Part shown: positions 37,491 to 45,287 of the stretch, piece by piece | Numbering within the stretch: position 1 is the stretch's first letter | Layout: the number at the start of each line of letters is the position of its first letter | Source of the DNA: Nocardiopsis sp. CC223A | GTDB lineage: Bacteria; Actinomycetota; Actinomycetes; Streptosporangiales; Streptosporangiaceae | Length of the DNA: 64,000 nt | Assembly: GCF_030766825.1 (NCBI RefSeq) | Contig: NZ_JASFDV010000001.1 | Coordinates: 124,001-188,000, forward strand | Direction: 5' to 3' | Notes under the pieces: model-generated | What the model saw: only the letters and a program-made list of their open reading frames with translations | Told to the model about the DNA's origin: nothing | Database searches by the model: none | Translations under genes and position numbers: made by a program

Positions 37491-37853
37491 ATGCACGCCT
37501 TCGACGTCCTGGGCGACCCCGTGCGTCGGCGTCTGCTGGAGCTGCTCAACGAGGGTGAGCGCGCCTCCGGCGAGCTGACGGAGGTCGTCCGGGCCGAGTT
37601 CGGCATCTCGCAACCGGCCGTCTCCCAGCACCTGCGGGTGCTGCGGGAGAACGGCTTCGCCACCGTGCGCAGGGACGGCAACCGGCGGCTGTACGCCGTG
37701 GACGCCGCGCCCCTGCGCGACGTCGACGCCTGGCTGCGGCGCTTCGCCGCCCGCTGGGAGCCGCACCTGATGGCACTGGAGACCGAACTCGCCAGAGGCG
37801 ACCGCGAGCGCCGCACCTCCGGAGACGGGGAGGAAGGGCGGCACTCGGGGTGA
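37491..37853 (+). CDS. ArsR-family regulator, AHSA1-linked type
   Basis: 120 aa winged helix: FDVLGDPVRRRLLELLNEGE, GISQPAVSQHLRVLRENGF (recognition helix), wing RRDGNRRLYAVDAAPL and DVDAWLRRF. No metal-binding Cys motif, so not a metal sensor. Genes of this subtype almost always precede an AHSA1/SRPBCC gene, as here (52-bp gap); GGTGG gives the ribosome site. Confidence 0.92.
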   Translation: MHAFDVLGDPVRRRLLELLNEGERASGELTEVVRAEFGISQPAVSQHLRVLRENGFATVRRDGNRRLYAVDAAPLRDVDAWLRRFAARWEPHLMALETELARGDRERRTSGDGEEGRHSG

Positions 37854-37905
37854 CCCCGGTCCGGACGACGCCGGACCGGGAACCGACCCGACAGGGGAGT
37901 GGACC

Positions 37906-38562
37906 ATGGATGTTCAGCAGCGGATCGACGAGGCCGGGCGCACGGTCACCATCACCGAGGCGGGGGACGAGAGCACCGTCACGATCTCCCGTGACTACAC
38001 CACCGGCGTCGAGGACCTCTGGGACGCCTGCACGAACCCCGAACGCCTTCCGCGCTGGTTCGCCCCCGTCCACGGGGACCTGGAGCTCGGCGGCGAGTAC
38101 CGGGTGGAGGGCAACGCGAGCGGCACCGTGTTGGCCTGCGACCCGCCCGGATCCTTCCACATCAGCTGGGAGTTCGGCGGCGCGCGCAGCGACGTCCACG
38201 TGACGCTGACCCCGCTGCCCGCCGAGGGCGGCAAGGAGCGCACCCGGTTCGAACTGGCGCACGTGGCCCCGTTGAGCGAGTTCTGGGAGCGGTTCGGTCC
38301 GGGCGCGGTGGGCGTGGGCTGGGACCTGTCCGTCCTGGGCCTGGGCCTGCACCTGGAGACCGGGTCCGACATCCCCGCGGAGATCGACGAGTGGGGCACC
38401 TCGCCCGAGGCGATCCGGTTCATGGAGTCGAGCGCCCGCGCCTGGGAGGCCGCCCACCTGGCCGCCGGAGCCGACCCGGAGGCGGTGCGCGCCTCCGCGG
38501 AGCGGACCATCGCGTTCTACACCCAGGCGCCGGACGAGGCCCCCGGGGAGGCCCCCGAGTAG
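37906..38562 (+). CDS. AHSA1/SRPBCC-domain protein
   Basis: 218 aa helix-grip fold: TVTISRDYTTGVEDLWDACT, NPERLPRWFAPVHGDLELGG and FHISWEFGG match the AHSA1-type START-like proteins (hydrophobic ligand cavity). The C-terminal extension has SPEAIRFMESSARAWEAAHL. Co-transcribed with the ArsR regulator. The ligand is unknown, and the name AHSA1 does not imply Hsp90 binding. Confidence 0.88.
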   Translation: MDVQQRIDEAGRTVTITEAGDESTVTISRDYTTGVEDLWDACTNPERLPRWFAPVHGDLELGGEYRVEGNASGTVLACDPPGSFHISWEFGGARSDVHVTLTPLPAEGGKERTRFELAHVAPLSEFWERFGPGAVGVGWDLSVLGLGLHLETGSDIPAEIDEWGTSPEAIRFMESSARAWEAAHLAAGADPEAVRASAERTIAFYTQAPDEAPGEAPE

Positions 38563-38611
38563 GGGACCGCGGCCGTGGTCCGCCCGTGAGCGGGAGGCGG
38601 CGGGCGGGCGC

Positions 38612-40126
38612 TCAGCGGGTGACGGTGAAGAAGCCCTCCGAGATGAGTGTCCGCAGGGCCTCGGGCACCCGCTCGCGCACCTGCGCGGGGTCCTCGTTGA
38701 TGAGCTGGGCGATGGCGTCCAGCAGCGGACCCACCGGCATCGTCCCGTCGCAGACCCCGGCCAGCGCGGCCTCCACGGTGCCCACCCGGGCCACCCGGTG
38801 GAGCCCGCCGCGCTGGCGCAGCACGATCTTCTCCGGATCCGGGGCACCGGGGACGCCGATGCGCTCCTCCACCACACCCGGGGCCAGCGCCACGTGCGCC
38901 GACAGCAGCGCGGCGTCGGTCAGCCGGTGCGCCGTCATCGCCCCGTCCACCACGGACGGGAGGTAGGGGCCCACCGGCTGCTCGATGTCGTGGCGCAGCT
39001 CCTCCACGCGCACGGTCGCGTCCTGCGCGACGTCGTTGCGCAGGCTGATCCAGCCGAACCCGATGCCCTTGATGCCCTCGCGCTCGAAGTAGTCCAGCCA
39101 GGCGTCGTAGCGGCGGGTGTACTCGGGGGTGCCCTGCTCGCAGGAGTCGCGCAGCCACAGCTCCACGTACTCCGCGGGGTCCTGCACGTCGCGCTGGACC
39201 ACCCAGCCCGAGCAGCCGGCCCCGGTGACCCAGCCGCCGACCCGGTCCTGCCAGTCGTCGCCGTCGGAGTGCACCCAGTTGGCCAGGATCTGGCACCAGC
39301 CGCCCTCGGTGAGGTGGGCGGGCGCCCGGCGCACCAGCTCGGCGCAGACCGTGTCGCCCGGCAGGTCGGACTCCCGGTAGGTGTAACGGGAGGCGTCGGG
39401 GGTGATGACGAACGGCGGGTTGGACACGATCAGGTCGAACCGCTCGTCCGCGACCGGCTCGTACAGCGACCCCGGGAGCAGGCGCACGTCGTGCACCCCG
39501 GACAGGGCCAGGCTGATCGCGGCCATCCGCAGCGCGCGCGGGTTGAGGTCGGTGACGGTGATCTCCCGGGCGCGGGAGGCCAGGTGCAGGGCCTGCACCC
39601 CGCAGCCGGTGCCCACGTCGAGCGCGCGCTCGACCGGGCCGTCCACGATCAGCCGGGACAGGGTGGCCGAGGCGCCGCCCGCGCCCACCACGTGGTCGGG
39701 CCGGGGCACCTCCCCGACGCCGGGGCGCACCTTGGGGTCGGAGACGACGAAGCCGGGGCGGCCCTCCTCCAGCTCCCAGGGGCCCAGGTGGACCAGGGAG
39801 CGCACGACGGGCCCGTCGGCGCGGTCGTCCACGGTGACCAGGCCGGCCTCGGCGAGTTCGTCCACGGGGAGGATGGCGCGGGCCGCGCGGACGGGGATGG
39901 GGCTGCGCAGCCACCACAGGCGCAGCAGCAGCCCGAGGCGCTCCTCGCCGCCGGTGGCGCGCAGCGCGGGGACGAGCTCCTCGCGGGCCAGCGCACGGGC
40001 CGCGGCGTCGCCCAACCGGTCGCGGACGCCGGACACCGTGTAGTCGGCGTCGATGAGGATGGCGCGCAGTCGTTCGGCGAGTCCGCGCGGGAAGGCTGTC
40101 TCTGGCACCCGTTCATTATCGGTCAC
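38612..40126 (-). CDS. Class I SAM-dependent methyltransferase (NPPF type)
   Basis: 504 aa from GTG 40126; GTG 40108 is possible. The N-terminal domain (about 1-155) is helical, wHTH-like. The methyltransferase core holds motif I ALDVGTGCGVQALHLASR (about 165-182), TVTDLNPRALRMA, and the catalytic NPPF in FDLIVSNPPFVIT (about 230), as in PrmC/HemK or adenine-N6 enzymes. The C-terminal 180 residues are a large extra domain ending in a helical bundle. Substrate unknown; glutamine or nucleic acid are possibilities. Confidence 0.85.
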   Translation of the reverse strand: MTDNERVPETAFPRGLAERLRAILIDADYTVSGVRDRLGDAAARALAREELVPALRATGGEERLGLLLRLWWLRSPIPVRAARAILPVDELAEAGLVTVDDRADGPVVRSLVHLGPWELEEGRPGFVVSDPKVRPGVGEVPRPDHVVGAGGASATLSRLIVDGPVERALDVGTGCGVQALHLASRAREITVTDLNPRALRMAAISLALSGVHDVRLLPGSLYEPVADERFDLIVSNPPFVITPDASRYTYRESDLPGDTVCAELVRRAPAHLTEGGWCQILANWVHSDGDDWQDRVGGWVTGAGCSGWVVQRDVQDPAEYVELWLRDSCEQGTPEYTRRYDAWLDYFEREGIKGIGFGWISLRNDVAQDATVRVEELRHDIEQPVGPYLPSVVDGAMTAHRLTDAALLSAHVALAPGVVEERIGVPGAPDPEKIVLRQRGGLHRVARVGTVEAALAGVCDGTMPVGPLLDAIAQLINEDPAQVRERVPEALRTLISEGFFTVTR

Positions 40127-40170
40127 CGGATCCACCAGGGCGTTCGGGGCCGGTCGTGCGCGGCGCCGGG

Positions 40171-40452
40171 TCAGGTGGCGGACCGGTCGTGCGCGGCGGG
40201 CCCGCGGTCGGCGCCCCGCTCGGCGGCCTCGGCCCGTTTGCGCAGCAGGCGGGGGATGTAGAGGAAGCCGAAGACGCCCAGGCCCATGCCGGTCGCGCAC
40301 ACGCCGATCCACCAGCGTTCGGTCTCGGGGAGCGCGTCGCCCATGAACAGCAGGACGATCAGCGCGACCGCCCAGGCCGCGGTGCCGAGCGCGGCGGGTA
40401 CGCGGTAGTCGCTCTCGTGAACTTCGGGGTCCGGCCGACGGGGTTTGCGCAC
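40171..40452 (-). CDS. DUF2530 two-helix membrane protein
   Basis: 93 aa, GTG start. Charged N-terminus MRKPRRPDPEVHESDYRV, hydrophobic segments about 20-38 and 47-66 (RWWIGVCATGMGLGVFGFLY), then a basic tail. Matches actinobacterial DUF2530 in size and layout. Function unknown. Confidence 0.8.
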   Translation of the reverse strand: MRKPRRPDPEVHESDYRVPAALGTAAWAVALIVLLFMGDALPETERWWIGVCATGMGLGVFGFLYIPRLLRKRAEAAERGADRGPAAHDRSAT

Positions 40453-40478
40453 GCCCCCAGATTAGCCGTACACCCCCG

Positions 40479-40496
40479 ACCACTCCATGGAGTGGT
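40479..40496. promoter_or_regulatory. 18-bp perfect palindrome
   Basis: ACCACTCCATGGAGTGGT between the DUF2530 gene and the purine permease gene (divergent). Probable repressor site; regulator unknown. Confidence 0.6.
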
Positions 40497-40672
40497 GGCG
40501 CCAAGCGCGCTGAGCAGGGAAATCTTCGTCACATCCGATCACTGGATCATCCGAGCATATGGTGTTTTCTATGAAACTCGTGTGAAACACGTGTCTATCG
40601 TTGTATGAAGATGCAACTAATCTGGCCCAGAATCCTAGTTGTCCGGTAACACGACCAGGTCAGGCTGACACC

Positions 40673-42124
40673 GTGAGCGCTTCAAGCACATCCCCCATCT
40701 CGAAGGGCCCCCGCGGGCCCTTCGATCGCTACTTCCACATCTCCGAGCGGGGCTCCACCCTCGGCACCGAGATCCGCGGCGGTCTGGCGACCTTCTTCGC
40801 CATGGCCTACATCGTCGTCCTCAACCCGCTGATCATCGGCACCGCCGAGGACGTCAACGGCGAGACCCTGGGCATCCCCCAGGTCGCGGCCGTGACCGCC
40901 CTGGTCGCGGCGATCTCCTCCCTTCTCATGGGCGTGGTGAGCCGCTACCCGTTCGCCATCGCCGCGGGCATGGGCCTCAACGCCGTGGTCGCCTACGGGG
41001 TCGCGCCGCTGATGCCGTGGTCCGACGTCTTCCTGCTGATCATCGTCGAGGGCCTGCTCCTGCTGGTCCTGGTGCTGACCGGCTTCCGCACCGCTGTCTT
41101 CGCCGCGATCCCGCCCGGCCTGAAGATGGCGATCGCGGTCGGCGTGGGCCTGTTCCTGGCCCTCATCGGCCTGGTCAACGCCGGGTTCGTCCAGGCGGGC
41201 GAGGGCACCCCGGTCCAGCTCGGCAACGGCGGCCTCCAGGGCTGGCCGATCCTGATCTTCGTCATCGGCCTGCTCATCGCCATCGCCCTCTACGTGCGCA
41301 AGGTCCGCGGCGCGATGCTGCTGAGCATCCTCATCGCGACCGTGCTCGCCATCGCCGTGGAGACCGCCCTGGGCGACGGCGGCGAGGGCCTCGGCTGGGG
41401 CCTGACCGTTCCCGCGCTGCCCACCGGTGTGGGCAACCTGGTCGCCCTCCCCGACTTCTCCCTCGTCGGCCTGTTCGCCGAGGGCGGTCTCAACGTCTTC
41501 GGCCGCTGGTCGGAGATCGGCTTCGCCACCGTGCTGATGCTGATCTTCACCCTGCTGCTGGCCGACTTCTTCGACACCATGGGCACCATGGTCGGTGTCG
41601 CCCACCAGGGCGGGCTGGCCGACGAGGACGGCAACATCGCGGGCACCCGCGAGGTCCTGGTCGCCGACTCCCTGGGCACCCTCTTCGGCGGTCTGGGCTC
41701 GGCCTCCGTGGCCACCCTCTACGCCGAGTCGGCGGCCGGCGTCGGTGAGGGCGCGCGGACCGGTATCGCCCCGATCGTCACCGGCGCGATGATGCTCCTC
41801 GCGACGTTCTTCACCCCGGTGGTGTCCCTCGTCCCGTTCGAGGCGGCCACCCCGGTGCTGGTCATCGTGGGCTTCATGATGATGACCCAGGTCGTGAACA
41901 TCGACTTCAAGGACCCGGCGATCGGCCTGGGCTCCTTCATGGCCATCATCATGATGCCCTTCACGTACTCGATCGCGAACGGCATCGGGTTCGGCCTGCT
42001 CACGTTCGCCTTCGTCAGCCTGGTCACGGGCAAGGGCCGCCAGGTCCACCCCCTGCTGTGGCTGATCTCGGTGGTCTTCCTCGTCCACTTCGCCGAGGCG
42101 CCCATCTACGCGCTGATCGGTTAG
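40673..42124 (+). CDS. NCS2-family purine (adenine/guanine/hypoxanthine) permease
   Basis: 483 aa from GTG 40673. It begins DRYFHISERGSTLGTEIRGG then LATFFAMAYIVVLNP, characteristic of the AzgA/PbuG branch. About 12-14 transmembrane segments. Motif AIAAGMGLNAVVAYG and the conserved LLADFFDTMGTMVGVA in the middle mark the substrate site. Transports purine bases with protons into the cell. A rho-independent terminator follows at 42153. Confidence 0.94.
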   Translation: MSASSTSPISKGPRGPFDRYFHISERGSTLGTEIRGGLATFFAMAYIVVLNPLIIGTAEDVNGETLGIPQVAAVTALVAAISSLLMGVVSRYPFAIAAGMGLNAVVAYGVAPLMPWSDVFLLIIVEGLLLLVLVLTGFRTAVFAAIPPGLKMAIAVGVGLFLALIGLVNAGFVQAGEGTPVQLGNGGLQGWPILIFVIGLLIAIALYVRKVRGAMLLSILIATVLAIAVETALGDGGEGLGWGLTVPALPTGVGNLVALPDFSLVGLFAEGGLNVFGRWSEIGFATVLMLIFTLLLADFFDTMGTMVGVAHQGGLADEDGNIAGTREVLVADSLGTLFGGLGSASVATLYAESAAGVGEGARTGIAPIVTGAMMLLATFFTPVVSLVPFEAATPVLVIVGFMMMTQVVNIDFKDPAIGLGSFMAIIMMPFTYSIANGIGFGLLTFAFVSLVTGKGRQVHPLLWLISVVFLVHFAEAPIYALIG

Positions 42125-42152
42125 ACCCGGTGAGGCGGGAATTCCCGCCACG

Positions 42153-42200
42153 GTGAACGGCGTTGACCCAGGTGATGAGTCAACGCCGTTTACTTCTTTT
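42153..42200 (+). terminator. Rho-independent terminator
   Basis: GTGAACGGCGTTGAC (42153-42167) pairs with GTCAACGCCGTTTAC (42179-42193, one wobble); followed by TTCTTTT. Ends the permease transcript. Confidence 0.92.
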
Positions 42201-42220
42201 CGCCCGGAACGTTCCGGTGA

Positions 42221-42263
42221 CCGCATCAGTCCCTCCCCCCGCCCCGGGGAGGGACTGATGCGG
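42221..42263 (+). promoter_or_regulatory. Perfect 18-bp hairpin enclosing SD and start codon of the MFS gene
   Basis: CCGCATCAGTCCCTCCCC (42221-42238) is the exact complement of GGGGAGGGACTGATGCGG (42246-42263), with a 7-nt loop. The right arm contains the ribosome site GGGGAGGG and the ATG at 42258-42260. If the hairpin forms, initiation there is blocked. An in-frame ATG at 42273 lies outside it. Confidence 0.8.
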
Positions 42264-43676
42264 CGTATCGCCATGTTCCGCTCACTGTCGGTGCGCAACT
42301 ACCGCCTGTACGCGCTCGGCCAACTGCTCTCCAACCCCGGTACCTGGATGCAGCGCATCGCCCAGGACTGGCTGGTCCTCCAGCTCAGCGGCGGCAGCGG
42401 CATCGCACTCGGGATGACCACGGCGCTCCAGTTCCTTCCCATGCTGCTCTTCGGGCTGTGGGGCGGGGCCCTGGTGGACCGGCTGAACAAGCGCCGCCTG
42501 CTGGTGTTCACCCAGAGCACCATGGGCCTGCTCGCCGTCGCCCTCGGTGTGCTGGCCACCCTGGGAGCCGCCCAGGTCTGGCACGTGTACCTGTTCGCCT
42601 TCGGGCTCGGGCTGATCACGGTGCTCGACAACCCCGGGCGCCAGGCCTTCGTCCCCGAGATGGTCGACCGGGAGCTGCTGAGCAACGCGATCGCCCTCAA
42701 CAGCGCCAGCTTCCAGCTCGGCCGGGTCACCGGACCGGCCGTCGCCGGGCTGCTCATCGCCTGGATCGGCAGCGGCCCCGTCTTCCTCGTCAACGGGGCC
42801 TCGTTCGGGTTCACCATCGTGGCGCTGCTGCTCATCCGCACCGCCGAGCTCAACCCCACCGAGCCGGTGCCGCGGGGCAAGGGGCAGATCCGCGAGGGCC
42901 TGGCCTACGTGAGCGGGCGCCGGGACCTCGTGCTGCTGCTCCTGCTGGCCGCGTGCACACAGTTCTTCGGCGCCAACGGGCAGACCCAGATCGCCCTGAT
43001 GGTCAACAACGTGTTCGAGACCGGGGCGGCCGCGTTCGGCGTGGCCGCGGCCTGCCTGGCGGTCGGCGCCCTCGTCGGCGCGCTGCTGGCGGCGCGCCGC
43101 GAGCGCCCGCGATTGCGGCTCGTCCTCGTGGGGGCGATGGTGTTCGGCGTCGGCCAGGTCATCGCCGGGCTGATGCCGACCTACTCGGCGTTCGTGGTGG
43201 TGCTGGTGCCCATGGGCATCGCCTTCATGACCTACGTGACGACGCTCAACGCCACCTTCCAGCTCACCGTGGAACCGCACATGCGGGGGCGTGTCATGAG
43301 CATGTTCCTGCTGGTGTTCATGGGCGTGGCCCCGATCGGCGCCCCGGTGGTGGGCTTCCTCGCCGACGCCTTCGGACCGCAGACCAGCATGGTCATCGGC
43401 GGCACGTTCACGGTGCTCGTGGTCGCGGTGCTCGCCGTGCCGCTCTTCCGGGTCAAGGGCGTGCGCGTGCGCGACCTGCTCCCGCGCCGCCGCCCGGAGC
43501 CCCCGGCGGAGCCGGGAGCCGACGGGCCCGCCCCCGAACGGCTTGCCGCCGCCGAGGGGGGCGCGGCCGGGACGCCCGCCGCCTCCGAACGGCTTGCCGC
43601 CGCCGGGGAGGGTGTGGCCGGGACGCCCGCCGCCTCCGAACGCCGCGGCGGCCTCACCGCCTCTCGTCCCGGCTGA
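42258..43676 (+). CDS. MFS transporter (MFS_3, EntS-like)
   Basis: 472 aa from ATG 42258 (467 from ATG 42273, which gives MFRSLSVRNYRLYALGQ, a common MFS_3 start). Twelve hydrophobic segments; MFS loop motif GGALVDRLNKRRLLV (about 71-85) and repeated half-motif RPRLRLVLVG. Substrate unknown; the subgroup includes siderophore and drug exporters. A 70-residue Pro/Ala/Glu tail contains two 17-residue repeats (43536-43637). Expression is probably limited by the hairpin over its start. Confidence 0.88.
   Translation: MRRIAMFRSLSVRNYRLYALGQLLSNPGTWMQRIAQDWLVLQLSGGSGIALGMTTALQFLPMLLFGLWGGALVDRLNKRRLLVFTQSTMGLLAVALGVLATLGAAQVWHVYLFAFGLGLITVLDNPGRQAFVPEMVDRELLSNAIALNSASFQLGRVTGPAVAGLLIAWIGSGPVFLVNGASFGFTIVALLLIRTAELNPTEPVPRGKGQIREGLAYVSGRRDLVLLLLLAACTQFFGANGQTQIALMVNNVFETGAAAFGVAAACLAVGALVGALLAARRERPRLRLVLVGAMVFGVGQVIAGLMPTYSAFVVVLVPMGIAFMTYVTTLNATFQLTVEPHMRGRVMSMFLLVFMGVAPIGAPVVGFLADAFGPQTSMVIGGTFTVLVVAVLAVPLFRVKGVRVRDLLPRRRPEPPAEPGADGPAPERLAAAEGGAAGTPAASERLAAAGEGVAGTPAASERRGGLTASRPG
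43536..43637 (+). repeat. Two 51-bp tandem repeats inside the MFS tail
   Basis: Units start at 43536 and 43587 and encode ERLAAAEGGAAGTPAAS / ERLAAAGEGVAGTPAAS; a third unit begins at 43638 and diverges. In-frame expansion of a disordered cytoplasmic tail. Confidence 0.85.
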
Positions 43677-43685
43677 CCCGGCCGA

Positions 43686-43715
43686 CCGTCCCCGGCCCGC
43701 GAAGGCCGGGGACGG
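43686..43715 (+). terminator. Hairpin terminator after MFS gene
   Basis: CCGTCCCCGGCC / GGCCGGGGACGG, perfect 12-bp stem with a 6-nt loop, 10 bp after the stop. Confidence 0.72.
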
Positions 43716-43731
43716 ATGCGAGGATGCCCGC

Positions 43732-44325
43732 ATGAGACTGTTCGTCGCACTGACACCGCCCCCCGGGGTCGTCGACGCCGTCCGCGGCGCCCGCGAGCCG
43801 GGGCTGCGGCACAGCCCCGACCTGCGCTGGACCCCGCCACAGGACTGGCACCTCACCCTCGCCTTCCTCGGCGAGGTCCCCGACGGGCTGCTGCCCGGCC
43901 TCACCGGAGCGCTGGGCGCGGCGGTCGGCGGACACGCCCCCTTCGACCTCACCGTCGACGGCTGGGGCCTCTTCCCCCACCCCCACCGCGACCGCGCCGC
44001 CGTCCTCTGGGCGGGGGTGGGCGGTGACACCGGCGCCCTCGCGGCACTGACCGCCGACCTGCGCGCCGCGGCCGTGACCGCCGGGCTGCCCGGCGAGGAC
44101 CGCGCCCACGTGCCGCATCTCACCGTGGCCCGCAGCCGCCCGCCCCGGGACCTCACCGATCTGCTCGCGGAGCTGGGCGGCGGCCCGCACGCCCCCTGGC
44201 CCGCGCGTGACGTGCACCTCGTCGAGAGCCGCCCCGGACGGGAGGACCGCTACCGAACCGTCCGGACCTGGGCGTTACGCTGGAAAACAGACCCGGGACG
44301 ATCACCAGAGCGGAGCACGGCATGA
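43732..44325 (+). CDS. thpR: RNA 2',3'-cyclic phosphodiesterase (LigT/ThpR)
   Basis: 197 aa two-histidine 2H phosphoesterase: HLT at His40-Thr42 (DWHLTLAFLG) and at His129-Thr131 (VPHLTVARS). It opens RNA 2',3'-cyclic phosphates; the in vivo role is uncertain. Its TGA overlaps the ATG of a 32-aa membrane peptide. Confidence 0.92.
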   Translation: MRLFVALTPPPGVVDAVRGAREPGLRHSPDLRWTPPQDWHLTLAFLGEVPDGLLPGLTGALGAAVGGHAPFDLTVDGWGLFPHPHRDRAAVLWAGVGGDTGALAALTADLRAAAVTAGLPGEDRAHVPHLTVARSRPPRDLTDLLAELGGGPHAPWPARDVHLVESRPGREDRYRTVRTWALRWKTDPGRSPERSTA

Positions 44326-44420
44326 GCATGCTCACCAACAACCACAAACAGCGGTGGCTGCTGCCCGTGGTGCTGGGTGCCATCATGCTGATCGTGCTGG
44401 TCGGCGCCCTGCTGGACTGA
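44322..44420 (+). CDS. 32-aa single-span membrane peptide, coupled to thpR
   Basis: ATG at 44322 inside the ATGA overlap with the thpR stop, and GCGGAG 7-12 bases upstream. The product has a short polar start MSMLTNNHKQRW followed by one membrane helix LLPVVLGAIMLIVLVGALLD. It may belong to the small streptomycete transporter-associated group I recall as SGM_5486-like, found near MFS/phosphodiesterase genes; this match is from memory. Function unknown. Confidence 0.7.
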   Translation: MSMLTNNHKQRWLLPVVLGAIMLIVLVGALLD

Positions 44421-44453
44421 GCCGGCCGGGACCGCGGACCGCCGCGGCGCGCC

Positions 44454-45179
44454 TCAGGCGGCCGCGGCCGCCAACCGCACCGCGTGCGCGACCAGCGCCG
44501 CGTTGTCCTCCGCCTCCGAACCGTCCGGCATCCGCATGGTGTCCTCCAGGCCGATCCGGACGTCCAACCCGGCGTCCAGCGCGTCCTCCAGCATCGGCCA
44601 GGCGGTCGCGTCCGAGCCGTGCAGCAACCGCGGCGCCCGCACCCCCGCCCGATCCAGCAGCGACAGGATCGAATCCGCGTTGCGTCGGGCGTCCGCCACC
44701 GCGACCTGGGTGGGCTCCACCAGCACCGCCGCCACCGGCACCTGCGTGGCGATGAGGATGCGGGCGGCCTCCACCGTCCACACCCCCGCCTCCACCGCCA
44801 CCCGGCGGTCCCCCAGCAGGTGGATGAGGTCCACCGACCCGGCCTCGTGCAGGTTCACCGTCACCGAGTCGGGCAGTGCCGACGACGCCCAGCGCTGCAC
44901 CAGGTCGTAGCGCCGCCACGGGTCGGACTGGGCGGACAGCGCCGTGGTCAGCGACACCGGGACGTCGGGGCCCTCGGCGCGCAGCCGCTCCATGAGGGGA
45001 CCCACCACCTGCGGCTCCAGTGACTCCGCGCCCCCGGGATCGCGCGGATGCACGTGGAGGGCGGTCGCCCCGGCGGCCACCGCGGCGTGGGCGTCGGTCA
45101 GCAGCTGGTCCACGGAAACGGGCAGGGAGGGGTGCGCTCCGGGGCGGCGGTCCCCGTTCAGACATGCGACGATCCTCAT
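44454..45179 (-). CDS. BKACE-family (DUF849) beta-keto acid cleavage enzyme
   Basis: 241 aa, slightly shorter than the about 270-310 usual. It starts RIVACLNGDRRPGAHPSLP; the TIM-barrel zinc ligands His-x-His are in ATALHVHPRDPGG, and GLEDTMRMPDGS near the C-terminus is the conserved end. The family condenses a beta-keto acid with acetyl-CoA and splits it to acetoacetate and a new CoA ester; the substrate cannot be told. ATG 45179 after GAGGAG. Confidence 0.85.
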   Translation of the reverse strand: MRIVACLNGDRRPGAHPSLPVSVDQLLTDAHAAVAAGATALHVHPRDPGGAESLEPQVVGPLMERLRAEGPDVPVSLTTALSAQSDPWRRYDLVQRWASSALPDSVTVNLHEAGSVDLIHLLGDRRVAVEAGVWTVEAARILIATQVPVAAVLVEPTQVAVADARRNADSILSLLDRAGVRAPRLLHGSDATAWPMLEDALDAGLDVRIGLEDTMRMPDGSEAEDNAALVAHAVRLAAAAA

Positions 45180-45287
45180 GGATACTCCTCACGGCACTCC
45201 GTAAGCCGAATGTGCCCGTTCATACCGGTGTGCAAAAGCCGTCCCGGATGCGCAACCGAACCGATGTCCCCTGGCAGGATGTCCGTC

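Noticed and set aside
40560..40672. Purine riboswitch in the permease leader
   Set aside because: The conserved purine-aptamer core was not found; only imperfect short inverted repeats are present.
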